A stretch of 23,504 nt of DNA from Actinomycetes bacterium (GCA_023418575.1 JAEZZM010000013.1:1-23504), one strand, 5' to 3'; shown: positions 9,001 through 15,011, counted from the first letter of the stretch. Program-made: numbers and translations. Notes: generated from the letters alone by a model not told the origin.

Positions 9001-10581
9001 TTGGGTTCAAAAGAGATTCAGGTGGATCCTGCTAATGTTTCTAACACTCAATCAAGTCTCAACACCAATCCAGAGACTCCGGTGGACAGTCAAAGCGTGA
9101 CTGTTGTAGCTAAGATTAAGGACAAGAACGGCGCTCCTTTAGCAGGAAGAGATCTGGTAGTTGAGCTGCCAAATGGCACTCAGATTGCAGCCACCAGCAC
9201 AGCAGACGGTAGCGTAGTTGCAAAGGACAGTGCTCAGCCAATTAGCTACACTGCAGGCAAAGCAGGCAGCCAGGAGCAAATTAAGCTCTTTGAGTGCCAG
9301 AGCGTTCCTGCAACTGCCGCTGGCGATAAGCCTGCAGCTCCTGCAGAGGGCGAGAATAGCGCAGCTGTTGAGAACAATGCAGCTGCCGATAAACCCGCAG
9401 CTTCTGCAGAGAACGGCACAGCTGATGCAGCTCCTGCTGAGAATGGTACAGCCGGAGAGAAGCCCGCTGAGTCCACTGCACCTGCAGCGCCCGCAGCTCC
9501 TGCAAACGAGATTTGCGTACTTAACCCTGTGCCTATTGCTACAAAGAGCTATGTGGTTGCACAGGATCCCGCTCTTATCGGAAAGCCTTCCTTAGAGAAG
9601 TCTCAAGTAAGCATTACTGAGGGCAAGAAGAAGGCTGACGGCCAAGAGGCACATAAGGTAACTGTAAGCTTGAATGATGCTTATGGCGCAGCTATCAGTC
9701 AAAAGGCTGCTGACTTAAGCCTTGAAGAGCTGGCCTCTGATAAGAAACTTACTATCTCAGCCTTTAGAGAGATTAAGCCCGGCGTTTATGAGGCAAGCAT
9801 TGTATCCACAGAAGCAGGAGACTTCCAGCTTCAAACTAAGCTTGCAGCACAAAACCTGGGAAGCAAGTTGAGCGCAAGCTTTGAGGCAGCAGATCCTGCT
9901 AACAAGGGATACAGCCCTGATAATTCTGGTATCACCATTACCACTCCTGAGGGTCAGGTGATTTCTGATGGCACAGGCAACTCAGGTGGAAGCGGACCTG
10001 GAACTACCGAGCCCGGCAAGCCCATCATCATTGTCTTTACTCCAAAGAATGATAAGGGTGAGCCAACTGAGCTTCCAGAAGATACTACCGTTGGATTGAT
10101 CATCAACGGCAAGCCTGTTGATGTAAATCTTACTCGCCAGCCTGACGGAACCTATACCGGCAGCTTCACTCCTGAGGGAGAAGGCGATACTACTGTTGGC
10201 ATTATCGTTAATGGTGGTGCTGGTCCATCTGTGGTAATTACCGTGGCCAAACCCAAGCCTGATGGTGGTAATACAGATGGCGATAAACCCGGCGCATCTG
10301 ATACACCTGGTTCAGGTTCGGGAACAGACGCAGGGGCTGTCGATAATAGCGGCAACACCGGCAACATTGCTGGCAGCTTGAGCGGTGCTACTACTGCTGA
10401 TGATGCAGCTGCTCAAAAGTTGCAAGAGCGCGTTCAAAAGAGAATCCCTAAGACCTCTGATGCTCGTGCTGAGCGTGGTGCCCTGGCAGGACTCTACGCT
10501 TCACTTGCAGCTATGAGTTTTGCTTTAGCGTATAGACTTGGCTTTGCTCGCAAAGAAGATGAGCAGGATAAGGAGAAGTAA
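1..10581 (+). CDS. Giant Ig-repeat cell-wall-anchored surface protein (3' part, start outside window)
   Basis: The frame is open from base 1, so the first ATG at 220 is internal and the true start lies upstream; about 3,526 codons are visible. The product is a chain of bacterial Ig-like (Big_1/invasin-like) beta-sandwich domains, recognised by recurring signatures such as VDAYGDPV, YTPKDAQGN, VDEYGNPVA and KQSDGSYTG. Four domain types follow one another in a fixed order in units of roughly 450 residues. The chain ends in a Gly/Asp/Ser-rich stalk (about 10255-10380), a charged segment, an IPKTS sorting motif, a hydrophobic helix and a basic/acidic tail, as in sortase substrates. I saw no tryptophan and only two cysteines in the visible part. 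The family role is adhesion or surface structure; the ligand cannot be told because the N-terminal domains are missing. A hairpin terminator follows. Confidence is high for class, low for specific function. Confidence 0.9.
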   Translation, partial: GKDVLVVVPGSPSGIEATTNSNGEVVRKSDSQKITYTASKFGATDTVALYHTSVEENNLIKKIQVVPQKNSSLVGVPSFTESSDAQKSTASIDGGPKIANGSDAYTVKVKLVDAYGDPVLNAGSKLVVKQANGSELPQGVQAASFSYDEASKSYQASLSSTKAPLNLSLKAYYVADSSSNTSIDGDLSAAFNPDVAQATSSSLEIKQTNDTAIPTEGVTAGENVKIVYTPKDANGNIAPLAETVKALIPQPNGGTQEVTLTKQENGTYIGTTQLTKAGQNSIQSKVGEADGATGTVKVNPGLPDTATIQGNAAQATEGVQVPAQGTVTVKDAYGNTVADKTKVKIQLPGAQTAEELTLDGQGQATIPAFTPDTPGTQKITLTTSDAQSPKTLAETTVNVAPSPVSKTNSTIALNPTAPVDAEPVQVVVTIKNDLDNPVSGGDYLVELPDGTLVEATPGTNGVLERKTATDDGSKTISFTAPAPEAGQKTVNVYQGTTKPQDSSEPFLTTSFTSHKNPDLENQPVFSGTHAATAAITDGPKIADGTESYTITVVLKDKYGQAVTSAESKLNSTKSVSLKTGETLSTDTLTVSNFTPVQGTAGSYQATVTATKIGTGLIEVKYDQTKIGNSLSAAFIAGAPVADQSDFEIKTQDDQAVPGAGVTAGTTVNLKYTPKDAQGNITSSGLGDTITVSVPSHEQGGSTTVTLTKQSDGSYTGSTQLSKAGDPITLTPSLDNGTAKTATVKVNPSTPHSATITIPEPKKTAHVGTEQTEAGSFVVVDEYGNEVDPSTTVYVKVPGNNSLVPVTLEQTDSGLIGKIPNYNPSLSTDKSIVIYKENDAQEANKLGSADVTVVNDLISKEQSSLAAQPNNPVEKTRVVVTGAVKNSEGTALVGKNLLVVTPDQSGGILATTDDQGAIVKRDDRSSISFTAGSQGAEQKIYLYEGDSVDASKLLKEASLTPIKNPSLTGQPSFSDQDGAHKSSAEITNTPGKVANNTDTQTITVTLVDAYGEPVAAKAASLSVVGASAESLPQGVSVTHFVEDQQRPGVYTASVTSTKAASFTLAARYSSAAEGSGAASPQVTVIDQSLSTAFIAGPAHSATISMGQGKESILAGQPISNPGSFAVVDEYNNPVAATTVYVKVPGQSALQPVVLTTSPDGSQTIGQIPDFTAATSADNTISVYKTNTEAPENLIGSKQLTVTNEIYSEENSSLSASSASPVEGAQVTVNASLKNTENAGIPNKEVLIVTPDAPQGILGLSQADGSVLTKDGSQPITYTAGKQGVAQTIEMYEGNAKTPDKKLKTLEVTPIKNPSEQGKPSFTDANGAHASTVSIDEGPKTADGQEHYTVTIKLVDIYGDAVAGKTAELSLLDKAASNSAPSKLQFGSVQEGSGKDAGTYTISVSTETASTYKLEARYDESATAGAGGSPIVATIGSELTAVFKAGALDLSKSGLELKDAQGQDLPEEGISAGTPVKIIFTPKDAKGNPVELEEGQKLTLTIPQNGDPASTTVEISKQPDGSYSVTTPLTKAGESVEITSQMGEKPGPSASSKVVPAALHSAEIKDAASTATAGVEEPAAGKIIAKDQYGNPVAANTSLYVSMPGDQSLRTLQTNAQGEVMLPAFTTNTAGQQQITVKGQNSQEAPVLASHSINVAASPLNTTNTQMSINPSAPVDGDSVELIVIMKNDLNETVSGGDYLVEMPDGNLIPATADENGQLIRKTPHEGSTTFTQTAPAPSAGEQTFKVYVGTEKTPSAFKHISYTSAENASEQNKPVTTGDKVSTASISTGTKKADGEEKHIITVVLYNKYGKAITGQESSIQAVLSVAQGSVGELSTDNINSAVSITGFTEQGDKPGTYTAELSSIKAGTVSVQVSAASVTIGDALSAAFIADAPSATESVFEVKQADGTDIPAQGVTAGSTVSLKYIPKDAQGNNASASVGETITVSVPTHDATGTKDVILTKQSDGSYTGTTELTKAGDSITLTPQVNNAPGKTASVKVTPAALKNVSIELAEDAKTAEVNETESNTGTITATDEYGNPVAPGTSVFVKVPGMQDSDEPIELQLQEQNGKSQANLPNFTPASSIDNKIAVHSAKPATDSNKLAEASIAVSNTAIDKTKVTLGYSPDQPIESQTVTVVASIKNSENNPLAGKELTVVVPGSQTGIAAKSLQDGSVVDRQTEQPISFTAGEQGVEQSIYLYEGDSTAAEALLKQVSFTPAKDSAQTGKPVFSAEEDAISSRARMADSDDKTADGQATHQIIVELVNKYGDPVSGLANSLSARAISKSESGQITALSGQDIAGLTIASFVESKDTPGTYTANVRSTVAKRYLLEALYTDNSSSADGPVALSQPQVISINSDLIANFVAGSIDQTQSVFKVTQADGTELPADGVPAGGMVKISYEPKDAQGNPIVLDEPIVVTVPGAPGQPAIELTLNKQQDGSYSNTTPLKTAGSNAVSSKIGEAAGPSTTVMVLPGAPASASISGAASTATQGEETASTGEVTVLDQFGNPVANKEVYIKLPGMQAADPATPLTLDAQGKAQIPAFTPDQTGEQAIVVYADKGAQTELTRATVNVSNSPLDKGKSSIVLNPTAPVDGKPVELEAVIKNKLGQPVGGGTYLVELPDGSNIEATADENGKLIKKTPDPDGSTKISFTSPDPSAGEQSIKVHLGDSVTEDPFLTTSFTPAKDPDLIGKPVLTGEKPSVAQITTGNKKANGEEFHEITVKLYDKYGEPIKGAAAKLSASPAADLSISAFEPLTDDNGETGVYRAKLTSLVAKSYETSVSYESTKIADKLSANFVADSFDLSKSEIEITAGGKKVNKGDNITAGTELEVVFTPKDSKGNPTTLEPGKKLVIVVPGIKDPIELTAKGDGTYSTTITPELAGEGTITSGIGTTDAPGAQDGPSFNLVVDPASPSAVDFGEVVSRGQAGEEITNPGSIIIKDEFGNPVANTPVYITVPGSTSPVPVTTDDQGKAQVPAFTPDSPGTANISVSTNPSGQPVLGSKEIQVDPANVSNTQSSLNTNPETPVDSQSVTVVAKIKDKNGAPLAGRDLVVELPNGTQIAATSTADGSVVAKDSAQPISYTAGKAGSQEQIKLFECQSVPATAAGDKPAAPAEGENSAAVENNAAADKPAASAENGTADAAPAENGTAGEKPAESTAPAAPAAPANEICVLNPVPIATKSYVVAQDPALIGKPSLEKSQVSITEGKKKADGQEAHKVTVSLNDAYGAAISQKAADLSLEELASDKKLTISAFREIKPGVYEASIVSTEAGDFQLQTKLAAQNLGSKLSASFEAADPANKGYSPDNSGITITTPEGQVISDGTGNSGGSGPGTTEPGKPIIIVFTPKNDKGEPTELPEDTTVGLIINGKPVDVNLTRQPDGTYTGSFTPEGEGDTTVGIIVNGGAGPSVVITVAKPKPDGGNTDGDKPGASDTPGSGSGTDAGAVDNSGNTGNIAGSLSGATTADDAAAQKLQERVQKRIPKTSDARAERGALAGLYASLAAMSFALAYRLGFARKEDEQDKEK
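229..2907 (+). repeat. Adhesin super-repeat 1 (units 1 and 2)
   Basis: Unit 1 starts at PSFTESS (229) and unit 2 at PVFSGTH (1567), 446 and 447 residues long. Each contains four Ig-like domains. Unit 1 closes with a fourth domain of the 'YLVELPDG' flavour, and unit 2 with a fourth domain of the 'LLVVTPD...SFTAG...YLYEGDS' flavour. The first domain of unit 2 carries the variant 'VVLKDKYGQ' instead of 'VKLVDAYGD'. The same two-unit pattern recurs at 3952 and 6679. Confidence 0.8.
2908..3951 (+). repeat. Shortened adhesin unit 3 (second domain missing)
   Basis: This unit starts at PSFSDQD and is 348 residues, about 100 shorter than its neighbours. After the first domain ends (LSTAFIAG, near 3280) the chain passes straight into the third-type domain (HSATISMGQ), skipping the 'SxFEIKQ...YTPKDAQGN...KQSDGSY' domain found at this point in the other units. 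The junction is in frame, so it looks like a clean loss of one domain. Confidence 0.8.
3952..6678 (+). repeat. Adhesin super-repeat 2 (units 4 and 5)
   Basis: Units begin at PSFTDANG (3952) and PVTTGDK (5317), 455 and 454 residues. The flavours match super-repeat 1: the fourth domain of unit 4 is of the 'YLVEMPDG' type and that of unit 5 of the 'LTVVVPGS...SFTAGEQG...YLYEGDS' type. The first domain of unit 5 again has the 'VVLYNKYGK' variant. Confidence 0.8.
6679..9585 (+). repeat. Adhesin super-repeat 3 (units 6 and 7)
   Basis: Units begin at PVFSAEED (6679) and PVLTGEK (8080), 467 and 502 residues. The same alternation is seen: unit 6 ends in the 'YLVELPDG' fourth domain and unit 7 in the other flavour. 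Unit 7 is longer because of an Ala/Pro-rich insertion in its fourth domain (about 9295-9516). Confidence 0.8.
9295..9516 (+). other. Ala/Pro/Glu-rich insertion bounded by the only two cysteines
   Basis: The codons at 9295-9297 and 9514-9516 are TGC (Cys), 73 residues apart. Between them lies a low-complexity stretch with recurring ENGTA and DKPAA motifs. It replaces the short 'EGDSxxxxxLLK' turn of the equivalent fourth domain in other units. Scanning the visible translation I found no other Cys, so a disulfide closing the loop is plausible but inferred. Confidence 0.6.
9586..10254 (+). repeat. Final partial adhesin unit 8
   Basis: This unit starts at PSLEKSQV. A first-type domain (GKKKADGQEAHKVTVSLNDA) is followed by a second-type domain (FTPKNDKGEP, RQPDGTYTGSF) with a Gly-rich insertion near 9965-10020. 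The chain then leaves the Ig region for the Gly/Asp-rich stalk; no third or fourth domain follows. Confidence 0.7.
10444..10578 (+). other. Sortase-type C-terminal sorting signal (IPKTS)
   Basis: IPKTSDARAE is followed by a hydrophobic stretch (about 20 residues, ALAGLYASLAAMSFALAY) and a charged tail (RKEDEQDKEK). This is the three-part layout of an LPxTG cell-wall sorting signal. Ile at position 1 and Ser in place of Gly at position 5 depart from the canonical motif. Confidence 0.75.
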
Positions 10582-10620
10582 GTTACGCTCTAATCTATAA
10601 GCTCAAGTTGCTACAAGCAC

Positions 10621-10664
10621 CTATAGGCGGCTACAAGCGGCAATACGCAATAAGCTGCCTATAG
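10621..10664. repeat. Imperfect inverted repeat after the adhesin gene
   Basis: CTATAGGCGGC (10621-10631) pairs with GCTGCCTATAG (10654-10664), 10 of 11 positions. A nearby direct repeat GCTACAAGC occurs at 10610 and 10630. No T-run follows, so I do not call it a terminator; the role is unknown. Confidence 0.4.
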
Positions 10665-10692
10665 CTCAGGTTTAAAAGAGCTTTATAAACTA

Positions 10693-10735
10693 AAAGCACC
10701 CGCTCGAAATCTTCTTCGGGCGGGTGCTTTGTGTT
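10693..10735. terminator. Strong hairpin terminator, probably bidirectional
   Basis: AAAGCACCCGC (10693-10703) is perfectly complementary to GCGGGTGCTTT (10720-10730), a GC-rich 11-bp stem with A-rich and T-rich flanks. It lies between the 3' end of the adhesin (+) and the 3' end of the iron transporter ATPase (-), so it can serve both convergent transcripts. Confidence 0.85.
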
Positions 10736-10753
10736 ACTTGAGAAACAAAAAAC

Positions 10754-11608
10754 TTAGCAGCTCATATTTCTAGAAAGAGGAACAACCAAAGGATCCAAGG
10801 TTATAGGGTCATCTATAATCATGCAATTAAGCTCATAAAGCTCGTGCATAAGTTCTGCCTTAATAATATCTTTAGGCTTGCCCTGCGCAATAAGCCTTCC
10901 TTCTTTTAGCGCAAAGATATGATCGGCATAGCGGGTAGACAGATTAATATCATGTAAAACCATGACAATGGTGGTACCTTTTTGCAGATTTATCTCTTTA
11001 AGGGTATCCAAAATATCTACCTGATAAGAGATGTCTAAATAGGTGGTAGGTTCATCTAAGAGCAAAATATTGGGGTTTTGGGCAAGGGCTAAGGCAATCC
11101 AGACGCGCTGTCGCTGGCCTCCGCTGAGCTCATCTACACAGCGCTCTGCTAATGAGGAGACCCCCATAAGCTCTAAGGCTTCTTGGACCTTGTTATAGTC
11201 CTCTTTGCTCATACCTTGAAAAGCTTTTCTATAGGGATAGCGTCCTCTAGCAACAAGATCTGCAACTCTAATGCCCTCAGGAACAACAGGACTTTGTGGT
11301 AAAAGGCCAAGTTTTTGGGCCAAGAGTTTGCTTGGCCAGCTGGCTAAGTCTTTACCATCAATTATTATAGAACCCTCTTTTGCCTTTAAAAGTCGAGCTA
11401 AGGCCTTTAAGAGTGTAGACTTACCACAGCCGTTGGCGCCCAAGATAACGCTAATTTTGCCTTGTGGAATATCCAGACTTAAATTAGAACTAATGATTTT
11501 ATCGTCATAGGCAAGAGTCAAGTCTTTTACCTGTAGTGCGGCTGAAAACTCAGTTAAGTTATTAGTTTCTGTGTCCATAGTATTGCACTTCATCATAGGC
11601 TTGTTCAT
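10754..11608 (-). CDS. Iron-siderophore ABC transporter, ATPase subunit (FepC/FecE-like)
   Basis: This 284-residue cytoplasmic nucleotide-binding subunit energises siderophore import through the two permeases encoded upstream. Visible motifs are Walker A GANGCGKST (57-65), Q-loop Q105 in LLPQSP, signature LSGGQRQR (161-168), Walker B ILLLDEPT (181-188) and H-loop H219. The context 'RGRYPYRKAF' after the Q-loop is typical of the FepC/FhuC group. Its ATG shares one base with the TAA of the preceding permease, indicating translational coupling. The first ~20 residues are poorly conserved in character and an internal Met (M5, M6 or M11) could be the true start. It is the last gene of the four-gene operon, before the hairpin at 10693-10730. 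Confidence 0.93.
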   Translation of the reverse strand: MNKPMMKCNTMDTETNNLTEFSAALQVKDLTLAYDDKIISSNLSLDIPQGKISVILGANGCGKSTLLKALARLLKAKEGSIIIDGKDLASWPSKLLAQKLGLLPQSPVVPEGIRVADLVARGRYPYRKAFQGMSKEDYNKVQEALELMGVSSLAERCVDELSGGQRQRVWIALALAQNPNILLLDEPTTYLDISYQVDILDTLKEINLQKGTTIVMVLHDINLSTRYADHIFALKEGRLIAQGKPKDIIKAELMHELYELNCMIIDDPITLDPLVVPLSRNMSC

Positions 11609-12801
11609 TATACTGCGCTGCCTTTCTTGTTAATTCTTAGCAAGAGCCAAAGAAGGTACGGGGCTCCCAAAATGCCTGTAACCACACCAACCGGGTAGTG
11701 AGTAGGAAGCAATAATTGACTTAAGGCTTCTGCCCCCAAAACCAAAAGAGCACCCACTAAGGCTGCAGAAAGAGGGTGGTTTCTGCCGCTTTTGCTTAAG
11801 CGAAGAGCTATGGGCCCTGATAAGAAAGCAACACTTGCTACCGGACCTGATTGTGCGGTTGCAAAGGCAATGAGAAAGAGCGCGGATACCATAAGGCACA
11901 GACGCAAGGATTGTGGTCTGGCTCCCAGGGCGCTGGCATATTCATGGCCTAACTCTAAAATTTGCAGTCGTCTGTCGCATAGGACTATGACAAGGCCAAA
12001 GATAATTACCACCAAGGCCAAAAGAGGTATTTGCGATAAATCCGCACTGTTAAGAGAGCCAGATAACCAGCGCAGGGCAGAGCCCACATCATATTGTGAG
12101 GCTCTTAGAAGAAGAAAGGAGATACCTGCAGATAAGAAGGCCTGAAAACCTATACCCACCAAAATAAGGCGTGCTTGCGAGAAATCCTTACCCTGTGAAA
12201 TAAGGTAGATAGCAAGAGCAACTAAAAGACCACTTATAAGAGCCATAAGAGAGACGGTGCTGCCAGGAAGCTTAAAGACCAAAATGCCAAAGACTGCAGC
12301 AATACTTGCGCCAGAGCTAATGCCGATAATATCGGGGCTTGCCAGGGGGTTTCCTAAAAGCTTTTGAAAGCTGTTTCCAGCCAGACCAAAGGCAAAACCC
12401 ACCAAAGCTCCCAAAAGAACGCGAGGTAGGCGCAATTCTAAAATGGTAAAGCTTGCTCCAGATACTTGCTCTCCTGCAAGAACTCTAAAAATGGTATGTG
12501 GATCATAAAAGCTGTTTCCAAACATCATAAGTATAGAAATAAGGACAAAAAGAAAAGCAGTTAAAACTAATAAAAGTGCAATATCTTGCCTTTTTCTATG
12601 TCTCAGGGATTCAATAAGTTTTTGAGTTTTGGCGCTGGGGCTGGCATTGGCGCTGGCGTTGCCAATGACGCTGGTGCTAGTGCCAGCCATAAGCTCAGCC
12701 TTCACGCTGCCGCTGGCATTGGCGCTGGCGCATGACCCTGTTTTATCGGCAAGATTGTTAGTAATATCTGCGTTGTTCTTAGTCAAATTGAATTTACTCA
12801 T
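11608..12801 (-). CDS. Iron-siderophore ABC transporter permease (FecCD family, FepG-like)
   Basis: This 397-residue polytopic membrane protein is the second of two FecCD-family permeases that would form the transport channel as a heterodimer. The family signature appears around residues 135-165 (AGNSFQKLLGNPLASPDIIG, followed by SSGAS). Many hydrophobic segments follow from about residue 74 to the C-terminus. An unusual hydrophilic Ala/Ser/Asn-rich extension of about 70 residues precedes the first membrane segment; it contains ASANAS twice (25-30 and 49-54), encoded by a 19-bp direct repeat. The true start could be further in, but no better candidate with a ribosome site is obvious. The start overlaps the end of the upstream permease by 4 bases, and the stop abuts the ATPase start. 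Confidence 0.92.
   Translation of the reverse strand: MSKFNLTKNNADITNNLADKTGSCASANASGSVKAELMAGTSTSVIGNASANASPSAKTQKLIESLRHRKRQDIALLLVLTAFLFVLISILMMFGNSFYDPHTIFRVLAGEQVSGASFTILELRLPRVLLGALVGFAFGLAGNSFQKLLGNPLASPDIIGISSGASIAAVFGILVFKLPGSTVSLMALISGLLVALAIYLISQGKDFSQARLILVGIGFQAFLSAGISFLLLRASQYDVGSALRWLSGSLNSADLSQIPLLALVVIIFGLVIVLCDRRLQILELGHEYASALGARPQSLRLCLMVSALFLIAFATAQSGPVASVAFLSGPIALRLSKSGRNHPLSAALVGALLVLGAEALSQLLLPTHYPVGVVTGILGAPYLLWLLLRINKKGSAV
12640..12730. repeat. 19-bp direct repeat inside the permease N-terminal extension
   Basis: GCTGGCATTGGCGCTGGCG occurs at 12640-12658 and again at 12712-12730. The 72-bp offset is a multiple of three, so both copies encode ASANAS in the same frame. 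The surroundings are rich in GGCGCTGG-like units. Confidence 0.8.
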
Positions 12802-13916
12802 AGTGATCTAAGCCTCAGCTTCCTAACAATGGCAATAAAGACAGGAGCACCCATAAGTGCTGTTACAATGCCAACTTCTAGCTCACTGGGACCTCCGCTT
12901 AAACGCCCAATAACATCGGCAATGAGCAAAAGAGATGCTCCACTTAAGGCAGAAAAAGGTAGCAGCAGTTTCATGTTGGGGCCAAAGATTATCCGCATAG
13001 CATGAGGAACCATAAGTCCCACAAAGGCTATGGGGCCAGCTAAGGCGGTGCATGATGCGCATAAGAGTATGGCAGCTAGTGCTGCAAGAGCTCTACAGCG
13101 CTGAACCTTAAGGCCCAGACTTGCAGCCATCTCATCTCCCAGAGCCAAGGTGTTTAGACCTTGGGCAAGCCAGAAGGCTAAGGCAAGCCCTATAAGTAGG
13201 CAGGGTAAAAGGGTATGAATATCTTCCCAGCTTGCTCCACCCGTGCTTCCCACTTGCCAAAACCTAAATTGATCCATTACTTGACTGTTGGGCAGCATGA
13301 TGGCATTAACCAAGGCTTGCAAGGCTGTGCTTGCTGCAGCACCTGCAAGGGCAAGTTTCATAGGACTTGCTCCGCCCTGACCAATAGAGGCGAGCCCATA
13401 TACGGCAAGGGCTGTGATGCTTGCGCCCACAAAGGCTAAAAGTAGATATGACATACCGCTTTGAATGTGAAAGTAGGCAATACCTATAACCACAAAAAGA
13501 GAGGCGCCGGTATTTACTCCCAAAATGCTTGGATCGGCAATGGGGTTTCTGGTTATTGCCTGCATGAGAGCTCCCGCTACACCCAAAGAAGCCCCAGCCA
13601 AAAAGCCAAAAAAGGTTCTAGGGATGCGCGCATCAATAATATTAGAAAAAGTTTGGGCGTCTGCAAAGTCTTGAGTGCTACCCAAAAGCCCAAAATGAGC
13701 TAGAACAAAATCAAAGGACACAGACCTTGCACCCCAGGCCACAGATGCACAGAGCGAAATAATGCAAAGCAGCACACAAAGACCAAGACCCGCTATGACG
13801 CGAGTCTTGCTTGCAGTAGCCAATGATCTTGGTTTTGATTTTGATAGTGCTTTTGGTCTTATTGAACTATTCATAGTATCAGCGGCTATCTTATTTAATA
13901 TTGCCAGCTGCTTCAT
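12798..13916 (-). CDS. Iron-siderophore ABC transporter permease (FecCD family, FepD-like)
   Basis: This 372-residue polytopic membrane protein is the first permease of the uptake complex. The family signature lies at about residues 106-138 (LAGASLGVAGALMQAITRNP, then ADPSILGVNTGA). Later conserved stretches include GPIAFVGLMVPHAMR near the C-terminal third. The first ~38 residues are hydrophilic and basic. The ATG at 13916 overlaps the 3' end of the binding-protein gene by 26 bases and has no clear ribosome site; ATG at 13874 (M15) is an alternative, also without a strong site. The operon arrangement suggests coupling to the upstream gene. Function is confident; the start is uncertain. Confidence 0.92.
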   Translation of the reverse strand: MKQLAILNKIAADTMNSSIRPKALSKSKPRSLATASKTRVIAGLGLCVLLCIISLCASVAWGARSVSFDFVLAHFGLLGSTQDFADAQTFSNIIDARIPRTFFGFLAGASLGVAGALMQAITRNPIADPSILGVNTGASLFVVIGIAYFHIQSGMSYLLLAFVGASITALAVYGLASIGQGGASPMKLALAGAAASTALQALVNAIMLPNSQVMDQFRFWQVGSTGGASWEDIHTLLPCLLIGLALAFWLAQGLNTLALGDEMAASLGLKVQRCRALAALAAILLCASCTALAGPIAFVGLMVPHAMRIIFGPNMKLLLPFSALSGASLLLIADVIGRLSGGPSELEVGIVTALMGAPVFIAIVRKLRLRSL

Positions 13917-14955
13917 TCAACAGATGCAAATACTCATCTATAGTTGCAGGAATAGAGAGTACAGAAGGGGTAGAAGCGCCTCCCAAAATACCGGCTCCAT
14001 CAATAAGAGCAACGGCGCCATTTTTAATAGCAGGAATGCTGCACATAAGAGGGTCTGCCTGCATGGCTTTTAAGAGCTTTTCATCGCCATAGGTGATAAG
14101 AAGTTCAATGTCAGAGAGCTTATCGGCATTTTCTCTACTGATGGTAACTGAGAAATCCTCGGCGTTTTGAGCTAAGGCTTTAACTGAGTCAGGAAACTTG
14201 AAGCCCAAGTCTGTTAAGAAGGCAGCACGTGGATCAGAGGGAAGGTAGACAAAAAACTTACTCATATCATCAGCGCTTACCCAGAAAAATGCAGCCTTTT
14301 TACCAGCTAAATTGGGGTACTGAGCAATCTTTTCTGCAATGAGCTTATCGGTTGAATCAATGAGCTCTTTTGCCTCTTTGCTAAGACCTAGTGCAGCAGC
14401 ATTTTGCTTTACCTGGTCTCTCCACAGGGTTTGCCAGGGTTTATCGGCATATGAAACCACAGGAGCAATCTTGTTGAGTTTGGCATAGTCTTCATCACTC
14501 ATGCCTGAGTAGGCCGATAAGATCACATCTGGTTTGGCATCAGCAACAGCCTCAAAATCAATGCTTCCATCAAGATCATTGAAGACCCTTGGCTGCTCTA
14601 CTCCCAGATTTTTAAAGGCTTCATCTGTCCAAGGGTGTAGCTTATTTTGAGTGGTAAGACCAAAGTTAGCAGCAGAAACCCCAACAGGAGCAATTCCTAA
14701 AGCTAAGGGTGTATCATGGTTTGCCCAAGCAATGGTGACTACACGCTCAGGTTTTTTGGGGATAGTTACCTCACCTTGAGCATTCTTGATAGTCAAAGGA
14801 AAGCCTTCTTGTGTGTTTGCCTGCTCGCTTGAAGAGCTGCTTTGAGTATCTGTAGATCCTTGTTTGGAGCATGCGCTCAGTCCAAAATTTAGGCAAGATA
14901 CCAGGCATACAAGGCTCATGCAAAGAGCTATCTTTGCTAGTTTACGCTTATTCAT
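13891..14955 (-). CDS. Iron-siderophore substrate-binding lipoprotein (FepB/FecB-like)
   Basis: This 354-residue extracellular lipoprotein captures the ferric siderophore and delivers it to the permeases encoded downstream. The N-terminus is a lipoprotein signal: basic MNKRK, hydrophobic core, then lipobox LSAC with Cys29 as the likely lipidated residue (LVSC with Cys21 is a second possibility). A Ser/Gln-rich linker (30-50) follows. The mature part shows the periplasmic-binding-protein fold signature ERVVTIAWANHDTPLALGIA, then ADAKPDVILSAY. The start has an excellent ribosome site (GGAGGAGG). As first gene of the operon it sits next to the palindromic promoter at 15012-15042. The specific siderophore cannot be read from sequence. 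Confidence 0.93.
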   Translation of the reverse strand: MNKRKLAKIALCMSLVCLVSCLNFGLSACSKQGSTDTQSSSSSEQANTQEGFPLTIKNAQGEVTIPKKPERVVTIAWANHDTPLALGIAPVGVSAANFGLTTQNKLHPWTDEAFKNLGVEQPRVFNDLDGSIDFEAVADAKPDVILSAYSGMSDEDYAKLNKIAPVVSYADKPWQTLWRDQVKQNAAALGLSKEAKELIDSTDKLIAEKIAQYPNLAGKKAAFFWVSADDMSKFFVYLPSDPRAAFLTDLGFKFPDSVKALAQNAEDFSVTISRENADKLSDIELLITYGDEKLLKAMQADPLMCSIPAIKNGAVALIDGAGILGGASTPSVLSIPATIDEYLHLLNEAAGNIK

Positions 14956-15011
14956 ATGAAACCTCCTCCTTCGTAAACAAGTGCAATAATAGCAAAAAAC
15001 TATAGATTGAG

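Noticed and set aside
9218..9595. Plus-strand 125-codon frame over the Ala/Pro-rich insertion
   Set aside because: It is an out-of-frame shadow of low-complexity GCA/GCT-rich coding sequence, giving a Leu/Gln-rich nonsense peptide.
229..10254. Possible CRISPR or tandem DNA repeat array
   Set aside because: The repetition is at protein-domain level with units of over 1 kb and diverged DNA; there are no short identical repeats with unique spacers.
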